DNA of 64,000 nt from Parabacteroides sp900760525 (GCF_049860805.1 NZ_CP187555.1:496001-560000); one strand, 5' to 3'. Counted from the first letter of the stretch, positions 1-9,816 are shown. The notes: generated by a model not told the origin, from the sequence alone. Program-made: numbers and translations.

Positions 1-1773
1 GCGATTCCCGGAGGCCGTTCTCCGTTGAGCGTATATAAGGAGTTGATCCGTATGCATAAGGAAGAACAATTGAGCTTCCGCAACGTGATTGTTTTTGTAG
101 AATATGAATTTTATCCCCTTGCGTCTCCTTCAGCCGGCAATGTGGCACAATTGAAAGAGGCTTTGTTGGATCATATCGATATTGCTCCCGAAAATATTTA
201 TGCTCCCGACGGATGTATGCCGAAAGATGCCATCATCGACTTCTGCCGGATGTACGAAGAAAACATCCAGAAGGTGGGTGGTTTGGATTATATCCTGTTG
301 GGTGTCGGACATGCGAGCAACATTATGTTCAACGGCGTAGGGGCTACTTTGAGCTCACGCACCCGTCTGGTCCTGTTGGAAGGGGCAGCCCGCAAAGAGG
401 CTTCCCGTACATTCCCGTCACTGGACAATGTACCGGCAGGAGTAATCACGATGGGTATCGCTACCATGATGAAGGCACGTAATGTGATCCTGATGGCATG
501 GGGCGAAGATAAAGCGAAGATTATCGCTAAAACGGTGGAAGGCAAAGTGAGCGATGCTGTTCCTTCTTCTTATTTGCAGAACCATACGAATGCGAAAGTC
601 GTTGTCGATTTGTCTGCCGCTTACGATCTGACACGCATTAGCCATCCCTGGTTGGTTACCAATTGTGAATGGGATAACAAGCTGATCCGCCGTGCAATCG
701 TTTGGTTGTGCCAGATGACTGGCAAACCGATCCTGAAACTGACTAACAAGGATTATAGCGAAAACGGCCTGGGCGAATTGCTTGCCTTGTACGGATCGGC
801 CTATAATGTGAATATCAGAGTATTCAACGATATCCAGCACACCATCACCGGATGGCCGGGTGGAAAGCCGAACGCCGACGATTCAAACCGTCCCGAACGC
901 GCTACTCCGTATCCGAAGAAAGTGATTATCTTCAGTCCGCACCCGGATGACGATGTGATCTCGATGGGCGGTACGTTCCATCGCCTGTGCGAACAGCATC
1001 ACGATGTGCATGTCGCTTACGAGACTTCCGGTAATATTGCCGTAGGGGATGAAGAAGTGATCCGTTATTGCGAATATCTGCGCGACGTTTGCGATAAATA
1101 TACAAAAGACGAAGCGGTTAAGAAGAAAGCCGAAGAAATCATTCATTTCCTCCGGTACGAAAAGGTGGAAGGTGAAGCTGAAAAGCGAGACGTCCTCTTT
1201 ATGAAAGGCACGATCCGCCGGGAAGAAGCCCGTGCCGGCGCCCGATATAGCGGAATCAAGAATGACGATCATATCCATTTCCTCGACCTGCCTTTCTATG
1301 AAACCGGTTTGGTGAAAAAGAACGACCTGAGCGAGGCTGATATCGCCATCGTGAAAAAGTTGTTGATGGATGTGAAGCCCGATGAGATGTTTGTAGCCGG
1401 TGACCTTGCCGACCCGCATGGAACCCACCGTGTATGTCTGAATGCCGTGCTGGCTGCTCTCGACGAACTGAAGGATGAAGAATGGCTGAAGAATTGCCGT
1501 ATCTGGATGTATCGCGGGGCTTGGGCCGAATGGGAAATGGATCATGTGGAAATGGCCGTTCCTATCTCTCCTGAAGAGTTGCGCCACAAGAGAAATGCAA
1601 TCCTGAAACACCAGTCTCAGGCTGAAAGCGCACCGTTCCTCGGCGACGACGAACGCTTGTTCTGGCAACGTGCCGAAGATCGTAACCGGGCTACTGCCGA
1701 ACTCTATCACCAGTTGGGCCTTGCCTCTTATGAAGCGATGGAAGCATTCGTACAATATGTCCCGGTTCGATAA
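1..1773 (+). CDS. NagB-like / PIG-L (LmbE) fusion protein, 5' truncated
   Basis: The reading frame is open from base 1, so the start lies outside the window. The first half aligns with glucosamine-6-phosphate deaminase (GGRSP, VYKEL, MHKEE, then a degenerate ILLGVGHASNIMFNG). The second half is a PIG-L/LmbE deacetylase domain with the metal motif PHPDDD near codon 317 and a later DPHGTHR motif. Such two-domain proteins are known in Bacteroidetes and are usually annotated as glucosamine-6-phosphate deaminase. Here the NagB catalytic positions look lost: the E. coli NMDEY and NDGHIAFNE motifs read VEYEF and HASNIMFNG. By inference the N-terminal half may be a sugar-phosphate binding or structural domain and the activity deacetylase-like. 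A strong hairpin follows the stop. Confidence 0.85.
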   Translation, partial: AIPGGRSPLSVYKELIRMHKEEQLSFRNVIVFVEYEFYPLASPSAGNVAQLKEALLDHIDIAPENIYAPDGCMPKDAIIDFCRMYEENIQKVGGLDYILLGVGHASNIMFNGVGATLSSRTRLVLLEGAARKEASRTFPSLDNVPAGVITMGIATMMKARNVILMAWGEDKAKIIAKTVEGKVSDAVPSSYLQNHTNAKVVVDLSAAYDLTRISHPWLVTNCEWDNKLIRRAIVWLCQMTGKPILKLTNKDYSENGLGELLALYGSAYNVNIRVFNDIQHTITGWPGGKPNADDSNRPERATPYPKKVIIFSPHPDDDVISMGGTFHRLCEQHHDVHVAYETSGNIAVGDEEVIRYCEYLRDVCDKYTKDEAVKKKAEEIIHFLRYEKVEGEAEKRDVLFMKGTIRREEARAGARYSGIKNDDHIHFLDLPFYETGLVKKNDLSEADIAIVKKLLMDVKPDEMFVAGDLADPHGTHRVCLNAVLAALDELKDEEWLKNCRIWMYRGAWAEWEMDHVEMAVPISPEELRHKRNAILKHQSQAESAPFLGDDERLFWQRAEDRNRATAELYHQLGLASYEAMEAFVQYVPVR

Positions 1774-1799
1774 GCGAATCGGATTGTAATAAAAAAGCG

Positions 1800-1835
1800 A
1801 GGGCGGCTCGAATAATCGGGCCGCCCTCTTGTTGT
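1800..1835. terminator. Bidirectional intrinsic terminator
   Basis: An 11-bp GC-rich stem with one G-T pair (arms 1800-1810 and 1817-1827, loop AATAAT) lies between two convergent genes. A T-rich tract follows on the plus strand, and TTTTTT follows on the minus strand. Confidence 0.8.
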
Positions 1836-1850
1836 TGTTTAATATATGAA

Positions 1851-2444
1851 TTAGTAAGTAGTTCCCTGGAAAACGTTGGAGTCTGAATAAGGAAGCAATG
1901 TTCCGTTCATCGTCAGGTCGTTTCCTGAGAAGTTCGGGTCTACGGTGACCATCGCATTGTTGGTTCCGCTGTATAGTACCAGGTTTACGGTTGCAGAGAT
2001 AAAGATACCCTGTACGCTCATGGACAGATATACGTTTCCGTTATTTTCCTGTTTGACCTGTACATTGGATGCTGAACCTTGTACGGTGATGCCGCCTAAT
2101 CCGTTAGGACCGGGATAGGGAGAGTTGGATGCGATCTGAACCATAGCCTGTCCGTCGTTCAACGAAACGAAGTTTGTGTTTGAGTTTACATAGTAAACAC
2201 GTCCGTTCAACGGTTGTACGGAGTTGGCTTCCAAAACGAACGATTGGTTTGTGATAGCCTGCATAGCATTGTTAAATGCTTCTTCGCCCATAACGGCGTC
2301 TTTGGCTAATCTTTCTTCTTTTTTCTCTTTTCTTTCCTGCTTTTTTTCAGCTTTCTCTGCGGCTTTACTTGTTTGAGCCTGCACATGTGTCATACCACCC
2401 AACATAAGGGTGAAGATCACCATCATAGATACAATTCTTTTCAT
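1851..2444 (-). CDS. DUF4251 domain-containing secreted protein
   Basis: The start chosen is the ATG at 2444, giving a signal peptide MKRIVSMMVIFTLMLGG...VQAQ. A TTG nine codons upstream is less likely. The signal is followed by a lysine/glutamate-rich stretch (KAAEKAEKKQERKEKKEERL) and a beta-rich domain with AFNNAMQAITNQSFVLEA and YYVNSNTNFVSL, which resembles DUF4251, a Bacteroidetes family of unknown function. The protein is about 197 residues and probably periplasmic or outer-membrane associated. It is monocistronic and convergent with the preceding gene. No catalytic motif is visible. Confidence 0.75.
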   Translation of the reverse strand: MKRIVSMMVIFTLMLGGMTHVQAQTSKAAEKAEKKQERKEKKEERLAKDAVMGEEAFNNAMQAITNQSFVLEANSVQPLNGRVYYVNSNTNFVSLNDGQAMVQIASNSPYPGPNGLGGITVQGSASNVQVKQENNGNVYLSMSVQGIFISATVNLVLYSGTNNAMVTVDPNFSGNDLTMNGTLLPYSDSNVFQGTTY

Positions 2445-2520
2445 ACGACTTAGTTTAAAACGTTTATTCAAAAATGTAATAAAAGAACAAGCAGATAGAG
2501 GAAATGTTTAAAATCCCTCG

Positions 2521-2528
2521 TATTTTTG
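2521..2528 (+). promoter_or_regulatory. Bacteroidetes -7 promoter element for comB
   Basis: TATTTTTG matches TAnnTTTG and ends 21 bp before the comB ATG. No clear TTTG -33 box is seen. Confidence 0.5.
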
Positions 2529-2549
2529 TGGAGATAATAATCGTTTGAT

Positions 2550-3263
2550 ATGAAAATAGATGTTTGTTTTTCGCCGGCATTATATCCGGTCTATCATAAT
2601 CCGGAAGCTATCGTAGTGGTCGTGGATGTATTCCGTGCAACGACGACGATGGCCGCCGCTTTTAGTAATGGAGTTCGCACTATCCGCCCGGTCGCTACCG
2701 TCGAAGAAGCCGAGGCGTATAAGGCAAAAGGCTGGCTGGTTGGAGCGGAACGGAATGTGAAACGTTGTGATTTTGCCGATTTCGGTAATTCCCCGTTCGA
2801 CTATACGCCCGAAAAGGTTTCCGGGAAAGACCTTGTGTTCACCACTACCAACGGTACACGTGCGATTACGATCGCTAAATCCGCCTTCCGGGTGGTAACG
2901 GGAGCTTTCATCAATCTGGAGGCGGTGGCCGGCTATTGTGCCGGGCATAAGCGGGATGTAGTCGTGCTCTGTTCCGGCTGGCAGGATAAGGTGAATATAG
3001 AAGATACGCTTTTCGGCGGAGCTTTGACGGATGTGTTGCTGGACACCGGCCTGTATGAACCGGGTAGCGATGCGGCCATCATTGCCCGTGATATGTGGAC
3101 GCATAATAAGGAGAACCTGCTTGCTTACCTGGCTCCGACGGATCATGTGGCGCGCCTCAGGGCAAACCACCTCGAAGATGCCGTACCCTATTGCCTGACT
3201 TTGAGCATTACGGACAAGGTGCCCGAACTTTCGATAGAGGGAGATACATTAATATTACACTGA
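2550..3263 (+). CDS. comB: 2-phosphosulfolactate phosphatase family protein (ComB)
   Basis: The protein has 237 residues, the usual ComB length. Its start, KIDVCFSPALYPVY, is followed by VVVVDVFRATTTMAAAFSNG, the acidic family motif near residues 22-41. GAERNVKRCDFADFGNSP and TTTNGTRAI near residue 100 are also typical. ComB hydrolyses 2-phosphosulfolactate in coenzyme M synthesis in archaea. In Bacteroidetes, which lack that pathway as far as known, the substrate is unclear. The next oxidoreductase gene starts 6 bp after the stop, so the two are probably co-transcribed. Confidence 0.85.
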   Translation: MKIDVCFSPALYPVYHNPEAIVVVVDVFRATTTMAAAFSNGVRTIRPVATVEEAEAYKAKGWLVGAERNVKRCDFADFGNSPFDYTPEKVSGKDLVFTTTNGTRAITIAKSAFRVVTGAFINLEAVAGYCAGHKRDVVVLCSGWQDKVNIEDTLFGGALTDVLLDTGLYEPGSDAAIIARDMWTHNKENLLAYLAPTDHVARLRANHLEDAVPYCLTLSITDKVPELSIEGDTLILH

Positions 3264-3269
3264 AAAGAT

Positions 3270-4307
3270 ATGGAAGATATGGAAAAATATACCCGAAAAG
3301 TGCGTTTTGGAGTAGTCGGAACCAACTTTATAACCGACTGGGTGATTGCCGGGGCACGGCAGGACGACCGTTTTGAACTGGTTGCCGTCTATTCCCGCAA
3401 GCAGGAGACGGCGGATGCTTTTGCCGCCAAACATCAGATACCTTATACTTTCACCTCTCTGGAAGAGATGGCGGAAAGTCCGCTGATCGATGCGGTGTAT
3501 ATCGCATCGCCTAATTCCCTTCATGCGGAGCAGAGTGTCTTATGTATGAAGCATGGAAAGCACGTGCTCTGTGAGAAACCTTTCGCCTCGAACGCGCGGG
3601 AAGTGAGGGAGATGATCGCCGCCTCTGAGAAATATAATGTTACGTTGATGGAGGCGATGAAACCGACTCTTACCCCGAACTTCCGTTCTGTGCGGGAGAA
3701 CCTGGGACGCTTGGGTACGGTGCGCCGTTATTTCGCCTGTTATTGTCAATATTCTTCCCGCTATGATAAGTTCAAGGAAGGAGTCGTGCTGAACGCTTTC
3801 AAGCCGGAACTCTCGAACGGGGCGATGATGGATATCGGGATTTATACGGTTTATCCGATGGTCGTTTTGTTCGGGCGCCCGAAAAAGATCGATGCTTCCG
3901 GTATCGTCCTTTCGTCCGGCGCGGACGGGCAGGGGGCTGTCAATTTTGAATATGACGGGATGAATGCGACTGTCCTCTATTCCAAGATCGCCAATTCTTC
4001 CCTGCCTACGGAGATACAGGGGGAAGAGGGAAACCTGACACTCGACCGGATCAATATAATCGGAGAGGTGAAATATACGCCCCGCTTAGCCGCCGCTTCC
4101 GGTAAAGGCCCTTCGGCCGAACCTCAGGATATAAGCGCGGTGACGGACAAGGATGAATATTATTATGAGGTGGCGGAGTTTATCGACCTGGTTCTGTCCG
4201 GCAGACGCCAATCGGCGGTTAACAGCCACGAAAACTCCCTCATCACGCTGGAAATCATCGATGAGGTGCGCCGCCAGTTAGGGATTCGATATCCTGCGGA
4301 TCAATGA
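3270..4307 (+). CDS. Gfo/Idh/MocA family NAD(P)-dependent oxidoreductase
   Basis: The N-terminal Rossmann fold has VRFGVVGTNFITDWVI (residues 11-26), YIASPNSLHAEQ and HVLCEKPFASN, which carries the conserved EKP lysine. The C-terminal half is the alpha/beta substrate domain with MMDIGIYTVYPMVVLFG. The 345-residue length fits cytosolic sugar or inositol dehydrogenase-like members. The substrate cannot be read from sequence. An in-frame ATG at 3279 is an alternative start. It lies 6 bp downstream of comB. The gene ends in a short convergent gap with the DUF3843 gene, where no terminator is evident. Confidence 0.85.
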   Translation: MEDMEKYTRKVRFGVVGTNFITDWVIAGARQDDRFELVAVYSRKQETADAFAAKHQIPYTFTSLEEMAESPLIDAVYIASPNSLHAEQSVLCMKHGKHVLCEKPFASNAREVREMIAASEKYNVTLMEAMKPTLTPNFRSVRENLGRLGTVRRYFACYCQYSSRYDKFKEGVVLNAFKPELSNGAMMDIGIYTVYPMVVLFGRPKKIDASGIVLSSGADGQGAVNFEYDGMNATVLYSKIANSSLPTEIQGEEGNLTLDRINIIGEVKYTPRLAAASGKGPSAEPQDISAVTDKDEYYYEVAEFIDLVLSGRRQSAVNSHENSLITLEIIDEVRRQLGIRYPADQ

Positions 4308-4360
4308 CCTGCAGGACGGGGGAGGGACGGTGCCCTTTTGCCATTCAGGTATGGCTGAGA

Positions 4361-5608
4361 TCAATATTCCCGAAGGAAATACCGCATCAGGAACTCCCAG
4401 TTCTCGTGGACGATCGCCTTGCTACGTTCCTCACCGACCAGGCTCTTCGCCTGCGCATCGGCTAACATGCCTTTTTCTTCCAATATTCTCAGCAGATACG
4501 GACTGCATTGCCGGATCATGAAGAAGGACAACCCTTGGGCTTCCGCCTTTTTCTGATCGTAGAAAGGATTGTTTTCGTCTTTGATATATTCAACGCCGGT
4601 GGTCAAGACTTGCAGGCCTTCTTCAGGAGTGGCGTAAACGGCAAATTTCCGGGGGGCAGAATCGTCTGTCGCCCCTTCCGTATCGATACCGGCCTTCGTC
4701 AGGAAATCCAGAAACTCCTGCTTGTTATGGAAATATAGGAGTGCTTTGCCTTCTGCCATGGCCGTGAATTTCTCGAAATGCCCGGCCAGCTTTTTCTCAC
4801 TCTCTTCGGATATTGGCTCTTTGAAAGCCTGTGCTTTTTCGCCTTCTTCAACGAACAGGCTGTGATCCGGATGGTCTGCCGGAAGGATCAGTGAAAGCCA
4901 TTTGGGAGCCGTGTAAGCCAGGAAAGCGCTTTTTGAAATATGTGCCAGCGAGTCGTGGATGACCATGACAAACAGGTCGTCTTTACCTTCCATCTGTTTC
5001 CAGTATTCCTTGACAGTATCCGTCAGTTCTTGTTGTGAATCGGTGAACAGATAACATTGGTAGTGGAACCAGTAGAGCAACTCGTTGTACTTGGCTACAT
5101 CCTCATAACGGGTTTCCGGAGCAAAGAGCTGTTGCATCCTTTCGTTCTCCGGTGCGGTCGTCCATTCGTCGCAAAACATCTTGTAGATCAAACTGGCCGT
5201 ATCACCATTGGCGGCATTATCGGGACTGACGAATGTGCTTTTGCGGAATCCGTGATACTGCTGGGTGTAATGCCAGAGCAGGAACCGGATATCTTCGTAG
5301 TTGACTTCGTCATCGTAATAATGGTCGTCGGGCGTATAAAACGGCAGAAATTTACCGTATAAGGCTTTGTGTTCCGTGATGAACGAGCGCCAGATATTCA
5401 GGCCGGAAATCACATCTTCAAAATAAGCAGCCATACGTATACAGATCTGATTAACCTCGTCCTTCTCAAAAGAATAGGCGAGACGTGTTTCTTCCAGCAT
5501 ACTGTAAATGCGGTTTGCTATATTGGTATAATAGAGGTCTGTCGGATCTGACTGTTTATAAGGATGCAATTGCATCCAATCTTTCGGGTAAATTTTAATA
5601 TTCTTCAT
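4361..5608 (-). CDS. DUF3843-like family protein
   Basis: A 415-residue soluble protein starting MKNIKIYPKDWMQLHPYKQSD, with no signal peptide or membrane segment. It contains LLWHYTQQYHGF and several Trp/Tyr-rich helices, and resembles the Bacteroidales DUF3843 family. No enzymatic motif is recognised. A TACATTTG promoter-like element (minus strand, 5661-5654) lies just past the stop of the upstream kinase gene, so it may be transcribed independently. The function is unknown. Confidence 0.65.
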   Translation of the reverse strand: MKNIKIYPKDWMQLHPYKQSDPTDLYYTNIANRIYSMLEETRLAYSFEKDEVNQICIRMAAYFEDVISGLNIWRSFITEHKALYGKFLPFYTPDDHYYDDEVNYEDIRFLLWHYTQQYHGFRKSTFVSPDNAANGDTASLIYKMFCDEWTTAPENERMQQLFAPETRYEDVAKYNELLYWFHYQCYLFTDSQQELTDTVKEYWKQMEGKDDLFVMVIHDSLAHISKSAFLAYTAPKWLSLILPADHPDHSLFVEEGEKAQAFKEPISEESEKKLAGHFEKFTAMAEGKALLYFHNKQEFLDFLTKAGIDTEGATDDSAPRKFAVYATPEEGLQVLTTGVEYIKDENNPFYDQKKAEAQGLSFFMIRQCSPYLLRILEEKGMLADAQAKSLVGEERSKAIVHENWEFLMRYFLREY

Positions 5609-5670
5609 ATTATAAGATTATTCGTGCTCAATTAAGCAACTATTTTGAGGCCACAAATGTAACAATTATT

Positions 5671-7722
5671 TTAAAGGTTGAAAGAATGAGTGAAAATAAA
5701 GCGGGCGCCACCCGAATATTTCTTATCCAACAGCACCTCGCCATTGAACCGTTCGGCGATGATGCGGCAGATGGACAATCCCAAGCCGGTTCCTTGTACA
5801 CATTCGTTCAGCTTTTCGAACCGTTCGAAGATTGCATCTTGCTTATCGGCAGGTATTCCGCACCCCGTGTCGGTAACGGTAAATTGCACGAGTCCATTTG
5901 CTTTGTCCACCGTGTAAGCTAACTCGATAAAACCTTTCTCCGTAAACTTGGTCGCATTTCCGACCAGGTTGATGATGACTTGTTGCAAGCGAAGTTTGTC
6001 CGTATTGAGCATCAAGTTCTCGTCTTCAGGGGAGAACCTCAATTCCACTCCCGGCTTCACACGATGTTCGACGCTTGTCAACGCGCTCCGGCAACATTCG
6101 GCTAGGTTTTGTTCGGCAAAAGTGAAACGGTATCTTTCCGATTCCAGGCGGGAGATGTCCAGGATGTCGTTGACGAGGTTGAGCAGGAGGGCGGAATTGT
6201 CCATGATGATATGTGTGTACTCTTTCCGCTCGTCCACATCTTCCATCTCGGAATCCAGTATTTGGGCGAATCCGACGATTGCATTCAGGGGGGTACGGAT
6301 CTCGTGGCTCATATTCGAGAGGAACAGGCTTTTCAGGCGGTCCGACTCTTCTGCATGGTCACGCGCGATCCGGAGTGCATTCTCCGATTCAAGCAAGGCC
6401 AGTTTGTCTTTTTGGAGTTCGTTTTTCAGCTTATGAGTATGCATATAGATGACTGTACCCAGTATGACGACGACTAAAAGCAGGCCGGCTAAGCCAATTG
6501 TCCATTTCAGTTGTTGTTGTTTGGCTCCGAGTTCGAGTTCTGTTACCCGTAGCTCTTTCACTTGTAGTTCGAGGTTATTCATGTCGTGTAGAGCGTGCAG
6601 CTGGCTCAATTGGCGGACGAAAGCGTTACTGTTGATATCCTCGTTTTGTGTCAGGGCTTCCCTATATTGCAATGCGGCTTCACGTGTGTTACCCATTTCC
6701 ATCAGGATTTCGGCCCTCTGTTTCTTCATTTCAGGATCGTTGTCCAGCTCCATAACGGTATTGATTGTGTTAAGTGCTTGTGTGTATTGCCCGGTCAACT
6801 TGTAATAGCCGGCTACACTGTACAGATAGAAAATCTGGACGAACTGATCGTCCAGATCGTCGACATACGGTTTGGCGGCATTGATATGTTTGAGTGCTTC
6901 CGGGGCATTTTTCTCGCGGACGTAAAGGCTGGCATAAAAGGCTTCAGCCAGAGTGAAGCAGCGGTCATAAGGAAAGGAGGGGTCAGGTCCGTATTTATTG
7001 TTTCTGATATCGGAGATAAGTGCCGTCAGTTCTTCGAGGTGCTTATGTACGGAATTGAAGCGGTTTAGTTTGAGTTCGGATTCGATCGTGTTATTGAGAA
7101 ACTGGACGATGTATCGGTAATCTTTGTCTTTTTTTTCCAGCAAATCTAACCCTTCGAGGAAGAAATTGACGGCAATGCTGTCGCGGCCTATCCGCTGGTT
7201 GATCAATCCTTGCGTCTCGCAACTGCAGATGATACCGGTCTCGTTATTGACTTCCTTCGCCAGATTATAGAGATGGATTGCCGCATCCGCTGCTTTCTCG
7301 AATTGCTCGTCCCAGAGGAATAGTTGGCAGCGGAAGGTATGGGCGTCAAAGTAATTGTCTGAGTATATCCCGGTCTGCTTGGCAAGCGAATCGATCTGCG
7401 TGATGTATTGGTTCACTTTTTCTATATCGCCGGCGTTATAATAGAAGCGGATTAGTGTCCGAATTGCCCATTCTTCTTTGTCTGATTGGTTGCTTTCCTT
7501 CGCTTCCTTTCGTAGCTGTTGTAGCCAGAAGTTGCCCGTCGAGTCGTCCATTGACAGGTAGGACATTTCTTTCAACAGTTGGAGCCGCTTGTCGGTTGAA
7601 GAAGTGATCATAAGCAACTCTTTTATACTGTCTTTCTGTTGTTCCAATTCTGAACCGTGTATAACAGTGGCAATGTTCCCAAGGCAAAGTGTAAGTAGCA
7701 AAATGATATTATATGTCCTCAT
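5671..7722 (-). CDS. TPR-containing membrane sensor histidine kinase
   Basis: The 683 residues begin with a signal peptide (MRTYNIILLLTLCLGNIATVIHG). An all-helical periplasmic region of TPR-like repeats runs to about residue 400, followed by one membrane segment (about 407-427) and a short coiled coil. The HisKA domain carries the phospho-acceptor in SHEIRTPLNAIVGF (His about 473). The ATPase domain has N box NLVGNATKFT, G1 DTGCGIP, F box IFERFEKL and G2 GTGLGLSI. There is no receiver domain, so it is a classical rather than hybrid kinase. No partner regulator is adjacent. The ligand is unknown. Confidence 0.9.
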   Translation of the reverse strand: MRTYNIILLLTLCLGNIATVIHGSELEQQKDSIKELLMITSSTDKRLQLLKEMSYLSMDDSTGNFWLQQLRKEAKESNQSDKEEWAIRTLIRFYYNAGDIEKVNQYITQIDSLAKQTGIYSDNYFDAHTFRCQLFLWDEQFEKAADAAIHLYNLAKEVNNETGIICSCETQGLINQRIGRDSIAVNFFLEGLDLLEKKDKDYRYIVQFLNNTIESELKLNRFNSVHKHLEELTALISDIRNNKYGPDPSFPYDRCFTLAEAFYASLYVREKNAPEALKHINAAKPYVDDLDDQFVQIFYLYSVAGYYKLTGQYTQALNTINTVMELDNDPEMKKQRAEILMEMGNTREAALQYREALTQNEDINSNAFVRQLSQLHALHDMNNLELQVKELRVTELELGAKQQQLKWTIGLAGLLLVVVILGTVIYMHTHKLKNELQKDKLALLESENALRIARDHAEESDRLKSLFLSNMSHEIRTPLNAIVGFAQILDSEMEDVDERKEYTHIIMDNSALLLNLVNDILDISRLESERYRFTFAEQNLAECCRSALTSVEHRVKPGVELRFSPEDENLMLNTDKLRLQQVIINLVGNATKFTEKGFIELAYTVDKANGLVQFTVTDTGCGIPADKQDAIFERFEKLNECVQGTGLGLSICRIIAERFNGEVLLDKKYSGGARFIFTHSFNL

Positions 7723-7772
7723 TTGGTATAGAATTTGTCTTTGTATTTAGCCTCTTTTTTATGAAGTGCTTA

Positions 7773-7803
7773 CAAAGATATGGATAATGTTTGATAATAC
7801 AAA
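7773..7803 (-). promoter_or_regulatory. Consensus Bacteroidetes promoter for the sensor kinase
   Basis: On the minus strand TTTG (7803-7800) is separated by exactly 19 nt from TATCTTTG (7780-7773), matching TTTG-N19-TAnnTTTG. Confidence 0.75.
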
Positions 7804-7962
7804 TTCGATCGGTTGTGATAATCCAAGTATGTTGATTTATGTGATGGTATATTACAGAAAACAACAATAAACTATAAATATTGAAATTAAACAAGATTAG
7901 CCTGCTCATTTGTTAATTATTATTGTTTTCTTTGTATCCTTGTAAGGAGATATTTTACTACT

Positions 7963-9699
7963 ATGGATATGAACACAGGAAGTTTTTTTCAAAAGTCTTT
8001 ATGGGGGTTCATCCTTTTACTGCTCGTTTCCTGTTCGGATGCGGACTTGAATGAGGCAGGCGCAGAAGATTCCCATAACCAGCAATGTGCTATTTCTGAA
8101 ATTGGAGCACAGACCGTAATGTTCGACCTCAAATATGACGTACCAGATGGTTATCGGGTTGCGTTCGAGGTCTATGCAGAGAATCCGCTTAAGGTACAAG
8201 ACGGATTACAGATCAAGAAAACAGACGTATTACCTATTTTGACAGGGATCACCAATGGGCGTGGCGAATACACCTTGTCCCGTACCCTTCCGGAGCAAGT
8301 GGGGGAATTGTATGTTTATTCTTCTAATATCGGCGTCCCATCCTTGTTGCAGGGCCGGATCGCAAATGGATCGGTAACATTTAAGGAGTTGGACGGAAAC
8401 GAGGAAAAGCTTGAGACGAAGGCGTTGTTCGGCTGGTCCGACAGTTTCCCGTATTTGGCGCTTGGCGGTTGGAATTCGTTGGGCAAGCCGGATTATGTGA
8501 CGAAGCGGGAAGAGGTTAGCAGTTCCGTTCTGCGAGCTATCAACCGGGTTTTCCCTGAATGGTGGAGTGCGGATCCGGAGTACTATAAGCGGACGGATAT
8601 CTATGTAAAGGAAGATGCACAGATCTGGGTAAGCATGCTTCATTCCGGTAGCCTGTTCGACAATGTGTTGGGATATTTCTCTTACCAGGGGGATATAAAG
8701 GATGTGGACCCGGCTTTGGTCAAAGAGATTATCGCGTTTCCACGTGCAAGCATCGTCCGACTGTTCAGTGCGGGATTGAAAGCGGGTGACGCTGTCCGGT
8801 TGAAGTATTATAACCCGGAGACGGGCCAGTTGGAAAATACCTTCCCGAAGGGCACTTCTATCGGTTGGGTACTTCGTTCCGACGGATATAATCTATTGAA
8901 CCGTACGGTGGGAGACGGTATGTACCGTTTCTACTCTTATCCGGAATGGAATCCCGAATCGGGCAATAAGAACCATACGGTCCTGTTTAAGAAAGACAAC
9001 TTTGTGGTGGTCGGTTTTGAAGACCTGCCGAACGAGCGCATCAGCTTGCTGAAAGGGGATGGGGATTGCAACGATGTGATGTTCCATGTCTCCTCTTATC
9101 CGGCGGATGCTATCACATATGATATCCCGGAAATACCGGATGGCGGCAGTGATGGCGAAACGGAAGAGGTCGATGCCATCCAGCAGTTGTCGGATGTGAT
9201 GGACCTTCCTACCGATGATCCCGGCTTCTGGGATGATCTTTGGGTTGCCTCCCAATCGACCTTGCATTGGGACCTCTCCGATCAGGAAAATTTGGATAGC
9301 TATGGCAACGTGAACGGCTTGAAGGAGGTGCTGATCGTCGCAAACAGCCGTACGATGAACAGCCTGATCATCGACCAGCCGTCAAGCTATTCCAATCGCA
9401 TCTTTGTCAAGACCACGATCCGCAAGACGAAATCGGACGGGAAGAAGCGTATCTTTGTCAAGACGACTGTCCGCGGCATGACGGTAGAGATAGAAATGGA
9501 TGTCAATCCTTATAGTATGGCAGCTTTGGAAAGTTCCGCTACCGAACAGATCATCCGTACGATCAATTCGGTGAAAGACCTGATCATGGATAACAAACCT
9601 GTCCGCATCCTGGTCGAAATGGAGTTTGATCCGGTTCCGGGACACGACTTCAATGAGTTGTCCCCAGGCCCATACTCTCCCCATATTATTTCTGAATAG
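7963..9699 (+). CDS. LruC / DUF4114 domain lipoprotein
   Basis: A lipoprotein signal (FILLLLVSCSD, lipid Cys about 24) leads a 578-residue surface or periplasmic protein. The middle contains a DUF4114-like segment (HTVLFKKDNFVVVGFEDLPN ... GDGDCNDVMFHV, about residues 340-385) with an acidic, calcium-site-like GDGDCND loop. The C-terminal part, with two RIFVKTT repeats, fits the LruC architecture known from Bacteroidetes. The function is not known; secreted matrix or adhesion roles are possible. It is monocistronic with a terminator downstream. AAGGAG lies about 14 bp before the ATG. Confidence 0.75.
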   Translation: MDMNTGSFFQKSLWGFILLLLVSCSDADLNEAGAEDSHNQQCAISEIGAQTVMFDLKYDVPDGYRVAFEVYAENPLKVQDGLQIKKTDVLPILTGITNGRGEYTLSRTLPEQVGELYVYSSNIGVPSLLQGRIANGSVTFKELDGNEEKLETKALFGWSDSFPYLALGGWNSLGKPDYVTKREEVSSSVLRAINRVFPEWWSADPEYYKRTDIYVKEDAQIWVSMLHSGSLFDNVLGYFSYQGDIKDVDPALVKEIIAFPRASIVRLFSAGLKAGDAVRLKYYNPETGQLENTFPKGTSIGWVLRSDGYNLLNRTVGDGMYRFYSYPEWNPESGNKNHTVLFKKDNFVVVGFEDLPNERISLLKGDGDCNDVMFHVSSYPADAITYDIPEIPDGGSDGETEEVDAIQQLSDVMDLPTDDPGFWDDLWVASQSTLHWDLSDQENLDSYGNVNGLKEVLIVANSRTMNSLIIDQPSSYSNRIFVKTTIRKTKSDGKKRIFVKTTVRGMTVEIEMDVNPYSMAALESSATEQIIRTINSVKDLIMDNKPVRILVEMEFDPVPGHDFNELSPGPYSPHIISE

Positions 9700-9724
9700 C
9701 CAGTGAAAACGACTATATTTAGTA

Positions 9725-9764
9725 ATCCCTCTCTCCAACGTGATAGCGGAGAGGGGGATTTTTT
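9725..9764 (+). terminator. Intrinsic terminator after the LruC gene
   Basis: A 12-bp stem with one G-T pair (arms 9725-9736 and 9748-9759) is followed by TTTTTT. Confidence 0.75.
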
Positions 9765-9816
9765 ATATTGGTAGGAAATTTGTTGTGGAATAATTCCGTA
9801 TCGTGTCGTTTGTGGC

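Noticed and set aside
883..1755. 290-codon minus-strand ORF
   Set aside because: It is antisense to the PIG-L domain, whose motifs are unmistakable. It is a codon-bias shadow.
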